Shown piece by piece: positions 1 to 7,108 of a stretch of DNA of 64,000 nucleotides. Within the stretch, counting starts at the first letter, position 1; each line of letters starts with the position of its first letter. Below the pieces are notes generated by a model that was not told where the DNA came from, did not search any database, and was given only the letters and a program-made list of their open reading frames with translations. Location: contig CAKQUV010000006.1 in assembly GCA_934277615.1 (NCBI GenBank), forward strand, positions 34,501 through 98,500, in the 5' to 3' direction. The DNA is from an uncultured Clostridia bacterium. Its GTDB lineage: Bacteria > Bacillota > Clostridia > Christensenellales > CAG-917. The position numbers were made by a program, and so were the translations under genes.

Positions 1-1
1 T

Positions 2-184
2 GAAAACCCCGAAATGCTCACCAACTCCGTCAAGGATATGCCCTATCGCACGATAGCCGCATGGTCAATGGGTATCATCAATCAACGCGCCCTCGACGGT
101 CTTGTAGACATGCTCAACGGCAGAAAAGGCGGTTTCCGCAGATTTATCAAAGGTCTCGGCAAAGAAAAAAAGAAAAAGAAATAA
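2..184 (+). CDS. C-terminal fragment of a larger protein (possibly GH3 beta-glucosidase)
   Basis: The reading frame is open from the window edge and ends at a TAA, giving the last 60 residues of a protein that begins outside the window. The segment DMPYRTIAAWSMGIINQ followed by ALDGLVDMLNG resembles the tail of Firmicutes family-3 glycoside hydrolases, in which a DMPLR-type motif precedes a glycine-containing turn and a helix ending in NG. That match is from memory and weak. The protein ends in a run of lysines (KEKKKKK), suggesting a cytoplasmic enzyme. A clear intrinsic terminator follows 26 bases after the stop, so this is the last gene of its unit. Catalytic residues lie outside the window, so the function is uncertain. 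Confidence 0.4.
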   Translation, partial: ENPEMLTNSVKDMPYRTIAAWSMGIINQRALDGLVDMLNGRKGGFRRFIKGLGKEKKKKK

Positions 185-210
185 CATAATTGCGTCATAG
201 CAATAAAAAA

Positions 211-240
211 GCACTTGCAAATCGCAAGTGCTTTTTTATT
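211..240 (+). terminator. Intrinsic terminator after the first gene
   Basis: A perfect 8-bp stem (GCACTTGC / GCAAGTGC, loop AAATC) is followed by CTTTTTTATT. It is preceded by an A-run, so it could also work in the other direction, but the only nearby gene ending here is on the plus strand. Confidence 0.85.
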
Positions 241-306
241 TTATAAACATAATCCGACAATAAATACAGTTGCAATGTGTTTTTGTCGTAACTCCTCTAA
301 ATGCAA

Positions 307-691
307 CTTCCCCTTCCTCATGTGTTTGGACTTCGGCGTTTGCACACCGCAATCCGCCTCGTTCGCTTTGGCTACGACACATTCACCGAATGTGTCGCTT
401 AACGCGTCGCGCCCATATTCCGTTCCCCCTCTGCGCTATGCTTGAGGGGACCCACGGAACTGCTCCGCAGGGGGACACGCGACGCGATTGACTTCGTAGC
501 AATCGCTATTCCGTCGCTTCGCTCCTTACGGCACGCGCATAGATAGGGACATTTCTCTAATTATGCCACTGCGCTTTGTGTGACTGCTTCGCAACAACAC
601 GTCACAGTCGCTTGTACTAATCATCATGCTTGGCGCTCGATGCGGTCGGCGCCCTGCGCCTCCAACTCCGAATAGACACATTCCGTTAATA
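307..691. repeat. Dispersed intergenic repeat, copy A
   Basis: About 385 bases closely match 27582-27920 in the same orientation, from a TTCCCCTT-CCTCATGTG start to a CATTCCGTTAATA end. The copies differ by scattered substitutions and by about 46 extra bases in copy A (roughly 470-525) that contain a GCGATTG...CAATCGC inverted repeat. Inside lie small inverted repeats, for example GACACATTC/GAATGTGTC near 395-416 and GTGAC/GTCAC near 580-605. I see no start with a ribosome site and no conserved long frame on either strand. It occupies most of the 600-base gap between the first gene and the GDPD gene. Origin unknown: a non-autonomous mobile repeat or a structured RNA are both possible. Confidence 0.85.
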
Positions 692-771
692 AGTACGCTC
701 CGAATTGGCAGATTTCATTTATAAGTATAATCAATCGTTCTTAATCGCTCCATTTAGATGAAGAACAAGAA

Positions 772-834
772 AGCACCACTTGAACGGGCAGCCTAACGTA
801 CAAGGCGTACGTGACTGAACGGGTAAGTGGTGCT
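772..834 (-). terminator. Compound hairpin downstream of the GDPD gene
   Basis: A 10-bp outer stem (AGCACCACTT at 772-781 with AAGTGGTGCT at 825-834) encloses a 6-bp inner stem (ACGTAC/GTACGT at 796-812) and two direct copies of TGAACGGG (781-788, 816-823). On the minus strand it lies 28 bases past the GDPD stop and is followed by a T-rich stretch, so it can serve as a terminator. The elaborate inside is more than a terminator needs. Confidence 0.55.
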
Positions 835-861
835 ACAATAGTTATTCGCTAAATAGTGCAG

Positions 862-1998
862 TTAGCCTTGGCACTCGATACGTTCGACTCGATTGAGAGC
901 ATTATAAGCCATTTTGGGGTCATCCGTCATAATACAATCCGCCCCGTTCGCTTGCAACTTGGCAACGTCGTCGGGATCGTTGATGGTCCAGTATTGGACG
1001 GCTATGTCGAGAGAGTGAGCAAAGTCGATAAATTCCTTGGTGGAAAGGTCAAAGAACCCGTTGAAGCCCATCGGAATTTGGAGGACTTTGAATTTAAACT
1101 TTGCATTGGTGTTGCCGTAGAGGAAGGCAAAGTAGAAGTCAAGAACTTCGGTGATACCCGCCGAGCGCACGACTTCTTTTTCAAACGCGCCGTTGGCATT
1201 GCACTCGTCGACGTACTTGCTGATTTCGCCTTGGAAAGTGCCGAACACGGTGCGGTCGATGATGTCAAACTTGTCCATCATACGATATAGTTTGTTCATG
1301 GCGCGCTTGCCGACTTCTCCGCCGTCCTTGATTTCGATGACGTATTGCATGGTTTTTTTGCCTTCGCAAGCATCGTTTTCTACATAGTCCAAAATCTCTT
1401 CGAGAGTTGCGATACGCACGTCTTTGAGTTCGTCGCCCTCTTTGTCGCGATATTTATAAACGCCGTCCGTAGTCTTGAAGTTGTAACCGAAGTTGTAAGA
1501 TTTGAGCTCGGCAAGCGTCATATCGCAAATTTTGCCGCTTCCGTCGGATGTGCGGTCTATTTCGTGGTCGTGCATGAGCACAAGAACGTCGTCCTTGGTG
1601 AGGTGCAAGTCAAATTCAAGAACGTCGACTTTGTAGTTTTCCTCTTTTGCCTGCTCCATGCATTGTTTGAACGCCGCCATGGTTTCTTCCGGCTCCAACA
1701 CGCCGCCTGCTCTATGCGCGGAAAGCAAAAGTCCGCCCTCGGAGCTGAACGTGATATATTTATTGTCGCCGCTATAGTTGTCCATATGCTCGACGCGTGC
1801 GCAACTGCCCGTGAGCGGAAGGATAATCACGTTGAGAACAAGCACAAACAAAAGTGTGCCGACGATGGACCATACAACCGCATTTTTCACGGTTTTTTTG
1901 TGCTTTTTGATTGCGTCTTTGACCTCGGGTGCGTCCGTCAACAAAACGTCGACGCCATCTACATCCTGTCTTGAAAAAACATTGCGTTGGATTTTCAT
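862..1998 (-). CDS. Membrane-anchored glycerophosphodiester phosphodiesterase
   Basis: A 378-residue GDPD-family enzyme that would hydrolyse glycerophosphodiesters to glycerol-3-phosphate and an alcohol. One membrane helix (about residues 42-62) should place the catalytic domain outside the cell, so it may act on phospholipid head groups or teichoic-acid-like polymers. The domain shows the family signatures in order: HR at 95-96 in SAHRAGG, the EPEET segment at 102-106, EFD at 128-130, and HDHEIDRTSDG from 143 with its catalytic His. The C-terminus ends in the usual GADCIMTDDP barrel strand. The start is set by AAGGTG 6 bases upstream. An own promoter lies at 2026-2054. The cytoplasmic N-terminus (about 10-32, DGVDVLLTDAPEVKDAI) curiously resembles the C-terminal strand of GDPD barrels. 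Confidence 0.88.
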   Translation of the reverse strand: MKIQRNVFSRQDVDGVDVLLTDAPEVKDAIKKHKKTVKNAVVWSIVGTLLFVLVLNVIILPLTGSCARVEHMDNYSGDNKYITFSSEGGLLLSAHRAGGVLEPEETMAAFKQCMEQAKEENYKVDVLEFDLHLTKDDVLVLMHDHEIDRTSDGSGKICDMTLAELKSYNFGYNFKTTDGVYKYRDKEGDELKDVRIATLEEILDYVENDACEGKKTMQYVIEIKDGGEVGKRAMNKLYRMMDKFDIIDRTVFGTFQGEISKYVDECNANGAFEKEVVRSAGITEVLDFYFAFLYGNTNAKFKFKVLQIPMGFNGFFDLSTKEFIDFAHSLDIAVQYWTINDPDDVAKLQANGADCIMTDDPKMAYNALNRVERIECQG

Positions 1999-2025
1999 TT
2001 TTCACCTTATCAATTTAATATTGTG

Positions 2026-2054
2026 ATTATAACACATATTTCCCCAATAGTAAA
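2026..2054 (-). promoter_or_regulatory. Putative sigma-A promoter of the GDPD gene
   Basis: Minus strand TTTACT, 17-base spacer, TATAAT. It lies 28 bases before the start codon of the GDPD gene, leaving room for the AAGGTG ribosome site. Confidence 0.65.
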
Positions 2055-2137
2055 CAGTGGTTTGCAATTTTCTATACAAATGTACGATTGCACACTTGTG
2101 ATACAGAGTATTCTCATATGTATATATGCGCAATATT

Positions 2138-2166
2138 AAAAGCGAGAGTGCTTATTGCACTCTCGC
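2138..2166 (-). terminator. Intrinsic terminator of the M6 protease gene
   Basis: A perfect 10-bp stem (GCGAGAGTGC/GCACTCTCGC, loop TTATT), followed on the minus strand by TTTTAATATT, 18 bases past the stop of the protease gene. Confidence 0.8.
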
Positions 2167-2184
2167 CTGCTTTTTTGTGATACT

Positions 2185-4944
2185 TTATGCCGCAAACGTA
2201 ATAGTTACGGTTGCGCTCGCTGCGCTTACGCTGACAATCTCGATGTCAAAATTGACTTTCTTATTGTCGTTTCTCGCATAGTTCGGGAACACGGTGCTGA
2301 GCTTTTGCCCTGCTTGCCACAAATCCGTGGAATCGCCGTATTCTTTGTTGTACTCTTTATAATCCGAATCATATTCCAACTCATAGCCCGATTTGCCGTT
2401 GGCTCTAACATACTCTATAAGCGGAATATCGCTGTACGAATTATTATTGGTGGTAAACGAATAATGATCATCGCTATACGGGTTGTCGATATCTGAAGAT
2501 ACGTGATAAATCCTCACGCCGTACGGTGCGCCGATTTGAGTGTCCTCATCATAAAAGAGGAAGCTATTATTCTGATTTGCGTGCGCTGCATTAAGTCCCG
2601 TATTTGTATACAAATCAATGAGCAGATACTCGCTGAAATACGAGCCGTCAAAGTCGAGCGGTATCAACAGACATGTTCCGTCGGCTTCTTGAAGCGATTT
2701 TATGGAGATTGTTTGCGTTGTGTTGACAAGCGTGGGCGTAAGCCAACCGAGTATCATCTTGGAATAAGCGTTTTGATCGCCTACGGTTTGGTCCATCATG
2801 TCTGCGCTACCGAGACCTCCAAGGCTGCCGGTTTCTACATCGTAATCATAATAATCGTCAAGACCGAGCAAATGTCCTGTTTCGTGAATATACGTGGACG
2901 CATTGATATTAAGACCGCTTATCGTCATGTCTTGTTCTTTATACTTATCGTTGGCGTTTCCCGTAAACTCATTCATAAACCCGACGCCGGCAAAAAGATA
3001 ATTGCCTAGATCGAGTCCGTCATATTTGGTTGTTTCGCCTTTTGACTGCATATACTGCGTAACGTATGCCCAATAGAAACTGTCGGGATTATAATCGACA
3101 GGTGCGGAATAGATAATCCAAATCGCATCCAAATATCCGTTGTTGTCTTGGTCATACTTGGTGTAATCTATTTGACCATCGAGCGCGGCAATGATTTCTT
3201 GGAAAAGCAATGACGAGCCGTCCTTATATACGTTTTTACCGTTATACGTTCCGACCAACTCTTGATATTCGTCGTATTCGGTCGAAGTCTTTTGGGCAGT
3301 ATAAACGGGTTGAATATCGAAAGTCATATTGAGCTTTCCGTAAGACGACGTGCGATAATAAGACGAAACGCTTTGCCAACCCGTATCCGCCGCAGTGCCG
3401 TTGAATGCTTTTTTCAGTTTTTCAATGTCATTAGTATCCGAAAACGGATAATCCGTGAACTGAACGGGAACGACGAGATAATTGTGGTTGCCCGTCGACA
3501 ACAGCGGCAAGCTTTCGTTTTCGCCATACTCTTTCATTTTTTCATAAAGAGTCGATCTGTCCTCGAGGGGTTTCTTTTGCGCAGGCATAACCTCGGTGGG
3601 AGTGGGCGTCGTTCCGCCGCCACCCGTAGTTCCTCCACATATAACCTCAACGGACTTGATGTACATTGATTTGTCGTTTCCTGTAGGAATAAGTTTGATA
3701 GTCAACTTACCGTCGAGTGCCTCGGACGCGCTGAAAGTGAGAGTTGCGTTTGAAGTGTGATCACGCTTTGCAACCGTTCCCGTTTTCGTACCGTTGCAAA
3801 GCAAATTGGTCGAGCCGACCAACACTTCGACATTCATTCCGTTATCCGCATTGGAACTCAATTCAAGCGTAACGGAAGTAACATTCGTCAACGAACCCTT
3901 GCTGATGATTTGAACCGTACCGTTTTTTTGCATATACTGAATGCCGCGGTTTTTATCCATAGAGTTTGCAACGGATGTCGTTTCAAACACTATATCGGTG
4001 CTGTTTGCACCCAAATATTGGTCGGTGAAAACGATTGAATACGTCTTGGGCTCAACGGGAGTTTCGCCACTGCCGCCGCTGGTGTTCTTGATTGTGAGTT
4101 CGCTCAAATCAAAGTTTACTTGACCGAAATCGGAGAACGTAACGACGTCTTTTATCTGATAACTGTCCGACAAAACCTCGCCGCTTTCTTCGTCTTCCCA
4201 CATATAATCGCAAGTCGCATAGCCGACAACTTGATAGATGTCGTCGCCTCTGAGGTGCACTTCGATACGCGTCCAGTAGGTTTCGGAAATATATTTTTCA
4301 TCGTCGCTTTCAACAAATTCACCCAAAAGCTTTTTGCCTGCCTCGACAGGATCTTTTGCAACGTATTGGTTGAATTTTTCGCTCATACCCTCAGTGGAAT
4401 CAAGGTCGAAATGCTCAAACGACAACGACGCGAGCGCTGTCAAGTCCGCGACGTACGATTCTGCAGAATCGGAGTTGTTTTGATAATCGCTCGTTCCGTC
4501 CGCATACTTGCTATACGTGCCGTCAAGGTTGTCGAGGTAGTATCCGTCGCCATACGCATTATAATCCGTATGCTCAACTCCGTCAGACGTATAGCTAAAC
4601 GAATACGTAAATTCGTCAATAAATCCAAGCGTAGCAGTGCTGTTTGGAGTGTCCATAAGTATATGATACTCGTCGTATTGTGCTTTGAAATTCCAATTCT
4701 CGGCATACTTGGCAAAGATTTCGGAAAGATTGTAGTCGAAATACGGAGATTGTTCTCCTTGACCGCCTTGGTTTCCGCCACCTTGCTCACCGCCACCTTG
4801 CTCACCGTTCCCGCCTTGTTCGCCTTGGCTTTGGTTGTTATTTCCGCCTGCGCCTTGACCGCCGTCTTTGTTGCACGCAACAAACATCGCAAGCACCAGC
4901 ACGAATACAAGAATGAGCACCAAGCTTTTTCTCAAATTTTTCAT
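2185..4944 (-). CDS. M6-like metalloprotease lipoprotein
   Basis: A 919-residue secreted protein. Residues 1-24 are a lipoprotein signal peptide ending in FVAC (Cys24), followed by a Gly/Gln/Asn/Glu linker to about residue 65. Residues 66-290 are an unrecognised domain and about 300-450 look like a beta-rich adhesion or carbohydrate-binding module. The C-terminal half is a zinc protease of the M6 (immune inhibitor A-like) type: HETGHLLGL at 687-695 supplies the zinc histidines and catalytic Glu, followed by DDYYDY and the downstream GSADMMD Met-turn region. AAGGGG lies 10 bases before the ATG. It stands alone, with its own promoter and terminator. It probably degrades host or microbial proteins at the cell surface; the substrate is unknown. 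Confidence 0.8.
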   Translation of the reverse strand: MKNLRKSLVLILVFVLVLAMFVACNKDGGQGAGGNNNQSQGEQGGNGEQGGGEQGGGNQGGQGEQSPYFDYNLSEIFAKYAENWNFKAQYDEYHILMDTPNSTATLGFIDEFTYSFSYTSDGVEHTDYNAYGDGYYLDNLDGTYSKYADGTSDYQNNSDSAESYVADLTALASLSFEHFDLDSTEGMSEKFNQYVAKDPVEAGKKLLGEFVESDDEKYISETYWTRIEVHLRGDDIYQVVGYATCDYMWEDEESGEVLSDSYQIKDVVTFSDFGQVNFDLSELTIKNTSGGSGETPVEPKTYSIVFTDQYLGANSTDIVFETTSVANSMDKNRGIQYMQKNGTVQIISKGSLTNVTSVTLELSSNADNGMNVEVLVGSTNLLCNGTKTGTVAKRDHTSNATLTFSASEALDGKLTIKLIPTGNDKSMYIKSVEVICGGTTGGGGTTPTPTEVMPAQKKPLEDRSTLYEKMKEYGENESLPLLSTGNHNYLVVPVQFTDYPFSDTNDIEKLKKAFNGTAADTGWQSVSSYYRTSSYGKLNMTFDIQPVYTAQKTSTEYDEYQELVGTYNGKNVYKDGSSLLFQEIIAALDGQIDYTKYDQDNNGYLDAIWIIYSAPVDYNPDSFYWAYVTQYMQSKGETTKYDGLDLGNYLFAGVGFMNEFTGNANDKYKEQDMTISGLNINASTYIHETGHLLGLDDYYDYDVETGSLGGLGSADMMDQTVGDQNAYSKMILGWLTPTLVNTTQTISIKSLQEADGTCLLIPLDFDGSYFSEYLLIDLYTNTGLNAAHANQNNSFLFYDEDTQIGAPYGVRIYHVSSDIDNPYSDDHYSFTTNNNSYSDIPLIEYVRANGKSGYELEYDSDYKEYNKEYGDSTDLWQAGQKLSTVFPNYARNDNKKVNFDIEIVSVSAASATVTITFAA

Positions 4945-4977
4945 AAGGTTGAACCCCTTTATTGTTTTATTGATAAT

Positions 4978-5006
4978 ATTATATAATATATTAAGTCAAA
5001 ATGCAA
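4978..5006 (-). promoter_or_regulatory. Putative sigma-A promoter of the M6 protease gene
   Basis: Minus strand TTGCAT, 17-base spacer, TATAAT, 34 bases before the ATG. Confidence 0.6.
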
Positions 5007-5111
5007 AAAATTTTTTTTCGTGTCGAATTATGAAACTACTTATAACAATAAGCGTAGGCAGAGGCAAGCACGCAGTATTTGAAGTGCCAAGCGTAGTCGA
5101 CGAGCAGCTCC

Positions 5112-5163
5112 GCACGATACCCTGTATCGTGCATTTCATATCTTCTCGCGAGAAGATATGAAA
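5112..5163. repeat. Hairpin pair including a 30-base perfect palindrome
   Basis: Positions 5112-5132 form a 9-bp stem (GCACGATAC/GTATCGTGC, loop CCT). Positions 5134-5163 form a perfect palindrome with centre CTTCTCG|CGAGAAG. They lie just past the tRNA terminator. Neither stem is followed by a U-run, so these are not ordinary terminators. Confidence 0.8.
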
Positions 5164-5192
5164 AAATCCGTGAATTTCCATTCACGGATTTT
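5160..5192 (-). terminator. Terminator of the tRNA-Ser/tRNA-Thr operon
   Basis: A 13-bp perfect stem (AAAATCCGTGAAT with ATTCACGGATTTT, loop of 4), followed on the minus strand by a T-run, directly abutting the tRNA-Thr 3' end. Confidence 0.85.
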
Positions 5193-5267
5193 GGAGCTGA
5201 TGACCAGACTTGAACTGGTGACCTCATCCTTACCAAGGATGTGCTCTACCACCTGAGCCACATCAGC
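5192..5267 (-). tRNA. tRNA-Thr (anticodon GGU)
   Basis: Cloverleaf on the minus strand: acceptor GCTGATG pairs with CATCAGC, anticodon loop TTGGTAA inside stem ATCCT/AGGAT gives GGT, T-arm contains GTTCAAGTC, and the encoded 3' end is TCCA. It lies 5 bases after tRNA-Ser and ends at the operon terminator. Confidence 0.95.
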
Positions 5268-5272
5268 AATTT

Positions 5273-5362
5273 TGGCGGAAGCGGAGGGATTCGAACCCCC
5301 GTGGGCTTGCACCCAAACGGTTTTCAAGACCGCCTCGTTATGACCGCTTCGATACGCTTCCA
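5273..5362 (-). tRNA. tRNA-Ser (anticodon UGA)
   Basis: A 90-base class II tRNA on the minus strand with a long variable arm (GGGTGCAAGCCC). The anticodon loop CTTGAAA gives TGA, the T-arm contains GTTCGAATC, acceptor GGAAGCG pairs with CGCTTCC, and CCA is encoded. It is first in a two-tRNA operon. Confidence 0.95.
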
Positions 5363-5401
5363 TAACTATTTTGGAACACAAATCCTGTATCAAGCCTAAT
5401 T

Positions 5402-5430
5402 AGTATAACAAGAGATTGCGCTCGTGTCAA
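5402..5430 (-). promoter_or_regulatory. Promoter of the tRNA-Ser/tRNA-Thr operon
   Basis: Minus strand TTGACA, 17-base spacer, TATACT, 39 bases before the mature tRNA-Ser 5' end. This is nearly consensus, as expected for a stable-RNA promoter. Confidence 0.85.
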
Positions 5431-5459
5431 ACGTTGATTGCAAAATAGCAAAAATGTTT

Positions 5460-6137
5460 TTATCCTTCCGTTACCGATGTTGCTCTGCAACCGAGGATGG
5501 CGCCGTCAAGTGCATTTATAACGCCGTTTGCTTTTTGGATTGTGGCGAGCTTTGGACAGTTGACAAAGGCGCCGTATTCGATTGTGAGCGCATCGTTGTT
5601 GTAAAGCACCACTTTTTCAAGATTCGGCAATGATACAAACGCGCCGGTAGCAATGGACGTAACATATTGGGGCACATATACCGTTACGGGCAATTCGCGG
5701 AGCGTTGAGTCCTTGAAAATGCGATTTGTGATTGTTTTCACTTGATATGTTGTTACGGTATCTGCGCCGAGTGCTTCTTTATCGGACAAGGTGTATACTC
5801 TGGTTCCGTCGGATTTAACCCAAAACACGTCGGGAATGTACACGTCTTGCAAGTTGATGCCGATACTGCTATCTTGTGCGTCGTCGTCAAAAACATCTGA
5901 ATAGAACTCCGTAACGGCAACGTAATGATTGGTTTCGTCAATCACTTCATAGCCGAAATACTTTGCCCAAACGTAGTTTTGATACGGCGTAACCGAAGGC
6001 GAAACCGTCGTTTCACTGCCCGTACCTGCGCCGTCGGGAGATGTCCAAACCGCATAGGACACGCCCATCGTCGAAACGGCGACGGCTATAAGCACAATCG
6101 ATGCAATGGTCAATGCGAGTTTGTAAGCTTTTTTCAT
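5460..6137 (-). CDS. Exported small leucine-rich-repeat protein with SipW-type signal
   Basis: 225 residues from ATG at 6137; an in-frame TTG at 6170 is possible but has no ribosome site, and the chosen ATG has only a weak upstream AAAAGAG. The N-terminus is a signal anchor ending VSTMGVSYAVWTSPDG, the same style as the AWFS signals of the two upstream genes. The C-terminal half matches BspA/TpLRR-type leucine-rich repeats (LRR_5): IATGAFVSLPNLEKVVLYN, then YGAFVNCPKLATIQ, then a final partial repeat. Such repeats are usually binding surfaces. It is last of the four leftward genes that start with the giant protein and is probably displayed or secreted with them. No enzyme motif is seen. Confidence 0.75.
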   Translation of the reverse strand: MKKAYKLALTIASIVLIAVAVSTMGVSYAVWTSPDGAGTGSETTVSPSVTPYQNYVWAKYFGYEVIDETNHYVAVTEFYSDVFDDDAQDSSIGINLQDVYIPDVFWVKSDGTRVYTLSDKEALGADTVTTYQVKTITNRIFKDSTLRELPVTVYVPQYVTSIATGAFVSLPNLEKVVLYNNDALTIEYGAFVNCPKLATIQKANGVINALDGAILGCRATSVTEG

Positions 6138-6226
6138 TTTTGTTTTGATATTCTCTTTTTTCGATATCAAGCCGTATATCGGCAGGATATCTTATTATGT
6201 TTTTTGTTTTCGAATCATCCGCGTCC

Positions 6227-6257
6227 GATATCCGAAAAACCACATTTTTCAGATATC
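6227..6257 (-). repeat. Long hairpin between the second SipW-type gene and the LRR gene
   Basis: A 13-bp stem (GATATCCGAAAAA with TTTTTCAGATATC, one G-T pair, loop CCACA) starts 14 bases past the stop of the 278-residue protein gene. There is no U-run after it on the minus strand, so it may attenuate or protect mRNA rather than terminate. Further GATATC sites lie at 6163 and 6186. Confidence 0.7.
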
Positions 6258-6270
6258 TAACTGCGCATTT

Positions 6271-7107
6271 TTACGGATTGGTCAGCTTTGGATTGTGTTT
6301 GCGGATATTTACGTCCGTCGGCATATCGGTTGTGAGCGTAAAGTCAAATTTGAGCGTTTTGTTTTTCAAATACAGCAAATCGTCGTATTGCTCATCCACC
6401 TCGTTGAAATAGATTGTTGCCTTGACGTAATACTCCTCACCGGGGATTATGAGCATATAGAATTCGTCGCAAGGCTCGCCCTCCGGAGTGTTATTGACGG
6501 TCTTTTGGTAATAATACACTTTGTCCGTGCCCGACAAAGCGTCGGAATACACGTTGTCAAGCGAAATTTCCGTTGCGGTCTTTTTGCCATTGTTTTCGGC
6601 GATTGTAACAAGGATCATTTCCACGTTGAATTTGCTCTTATAATCCGTAGTATCGCCGACGGATTCACCGTCGCTTGCGTCGGCTAGCTTGGCGCTATTG
6701 ACTTTAAGCATCAACGACCTACGCCCGTCAATGGAGTTTCCGCTCGAATCCAAATCGGAAGAGCCGATGAAGTTGATGGGGAAATAGAACACCGCCGTTT
6801 TTGCCGCCGTAACAATACTGTCGCCTGCTTTCTTGAGCGCTTTTCCGCGCGGATATTCGCCGTTTTTGAGCATTGTACCCGGCGCGAGCACCGCAGGCCA
6901 AGCAAAATTATTGGAGCCGCCTATGTCGTTGTCGCCGATTGTGATGTTTGCGCTCTCTTGCAGCGTTGTGGAATCGATTGTAAACTTGTCCTCTTTGCTG
7001 CTTGCGACGTTGCTGAACCACGCCGCCGTAACGCTGACGACGGTTACGACAAGCACAAGCGCCATAACGACGGAAGATACGATGAGAGTACGCTTGGTTT
7101 TATTCAT
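6271..7107 (-). CDS. SipW-type signal-peptide protein (TasA/camelysin-like) 2
   Basis: 278 residues. The N-terminus (TLIVSSVVMALVLVVTVVSV then TAAWFSN) is the hydrophobic stretch and AWFS cleavage region of proteins processed by SipW-like signal peptidases, such as TasA and camelysin (M73). The mature part is beta-rich, polar and nearly Cys-free, as expected for a fibre or matrix subunit; no protease motif is visible. The ATG is preceded by AAGGAGG at 9 bases and lies 1 base after the TGA of the upstream paralogue, so the two are translationally coupled. Protease activity, claimed for camelysin, cannot be judged here. A structural role with the giant protein is inference from the operon. Confidence 0.75.
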   Translation of the reverse strand: MNKTKRTLIVSSVVMALVLVVTVVSVTAAWFSNVASSKEDKFTIDSTTLQESANITIGDNDIGGSNNFAWPAVLAPGTMLKNGEYPRGKALKKAGDSIVTAAKTAVFYFPINFIGSSDLDSSGNSIDGRRSLMLKVNSAKLADASDGESVGDTTDYKSKFNVEMILVTIAENNGKKTATEISLDNVYSDALSGTDKVYYYQKTVNNTPEGEPCDEFYMLIIPGEEYYVKATIYFNEVDEQYDDLLYLKNKTLKFDFTLTTDMPTDVNIRKHNPKLTNP

Positions 7108-7108
7108 A

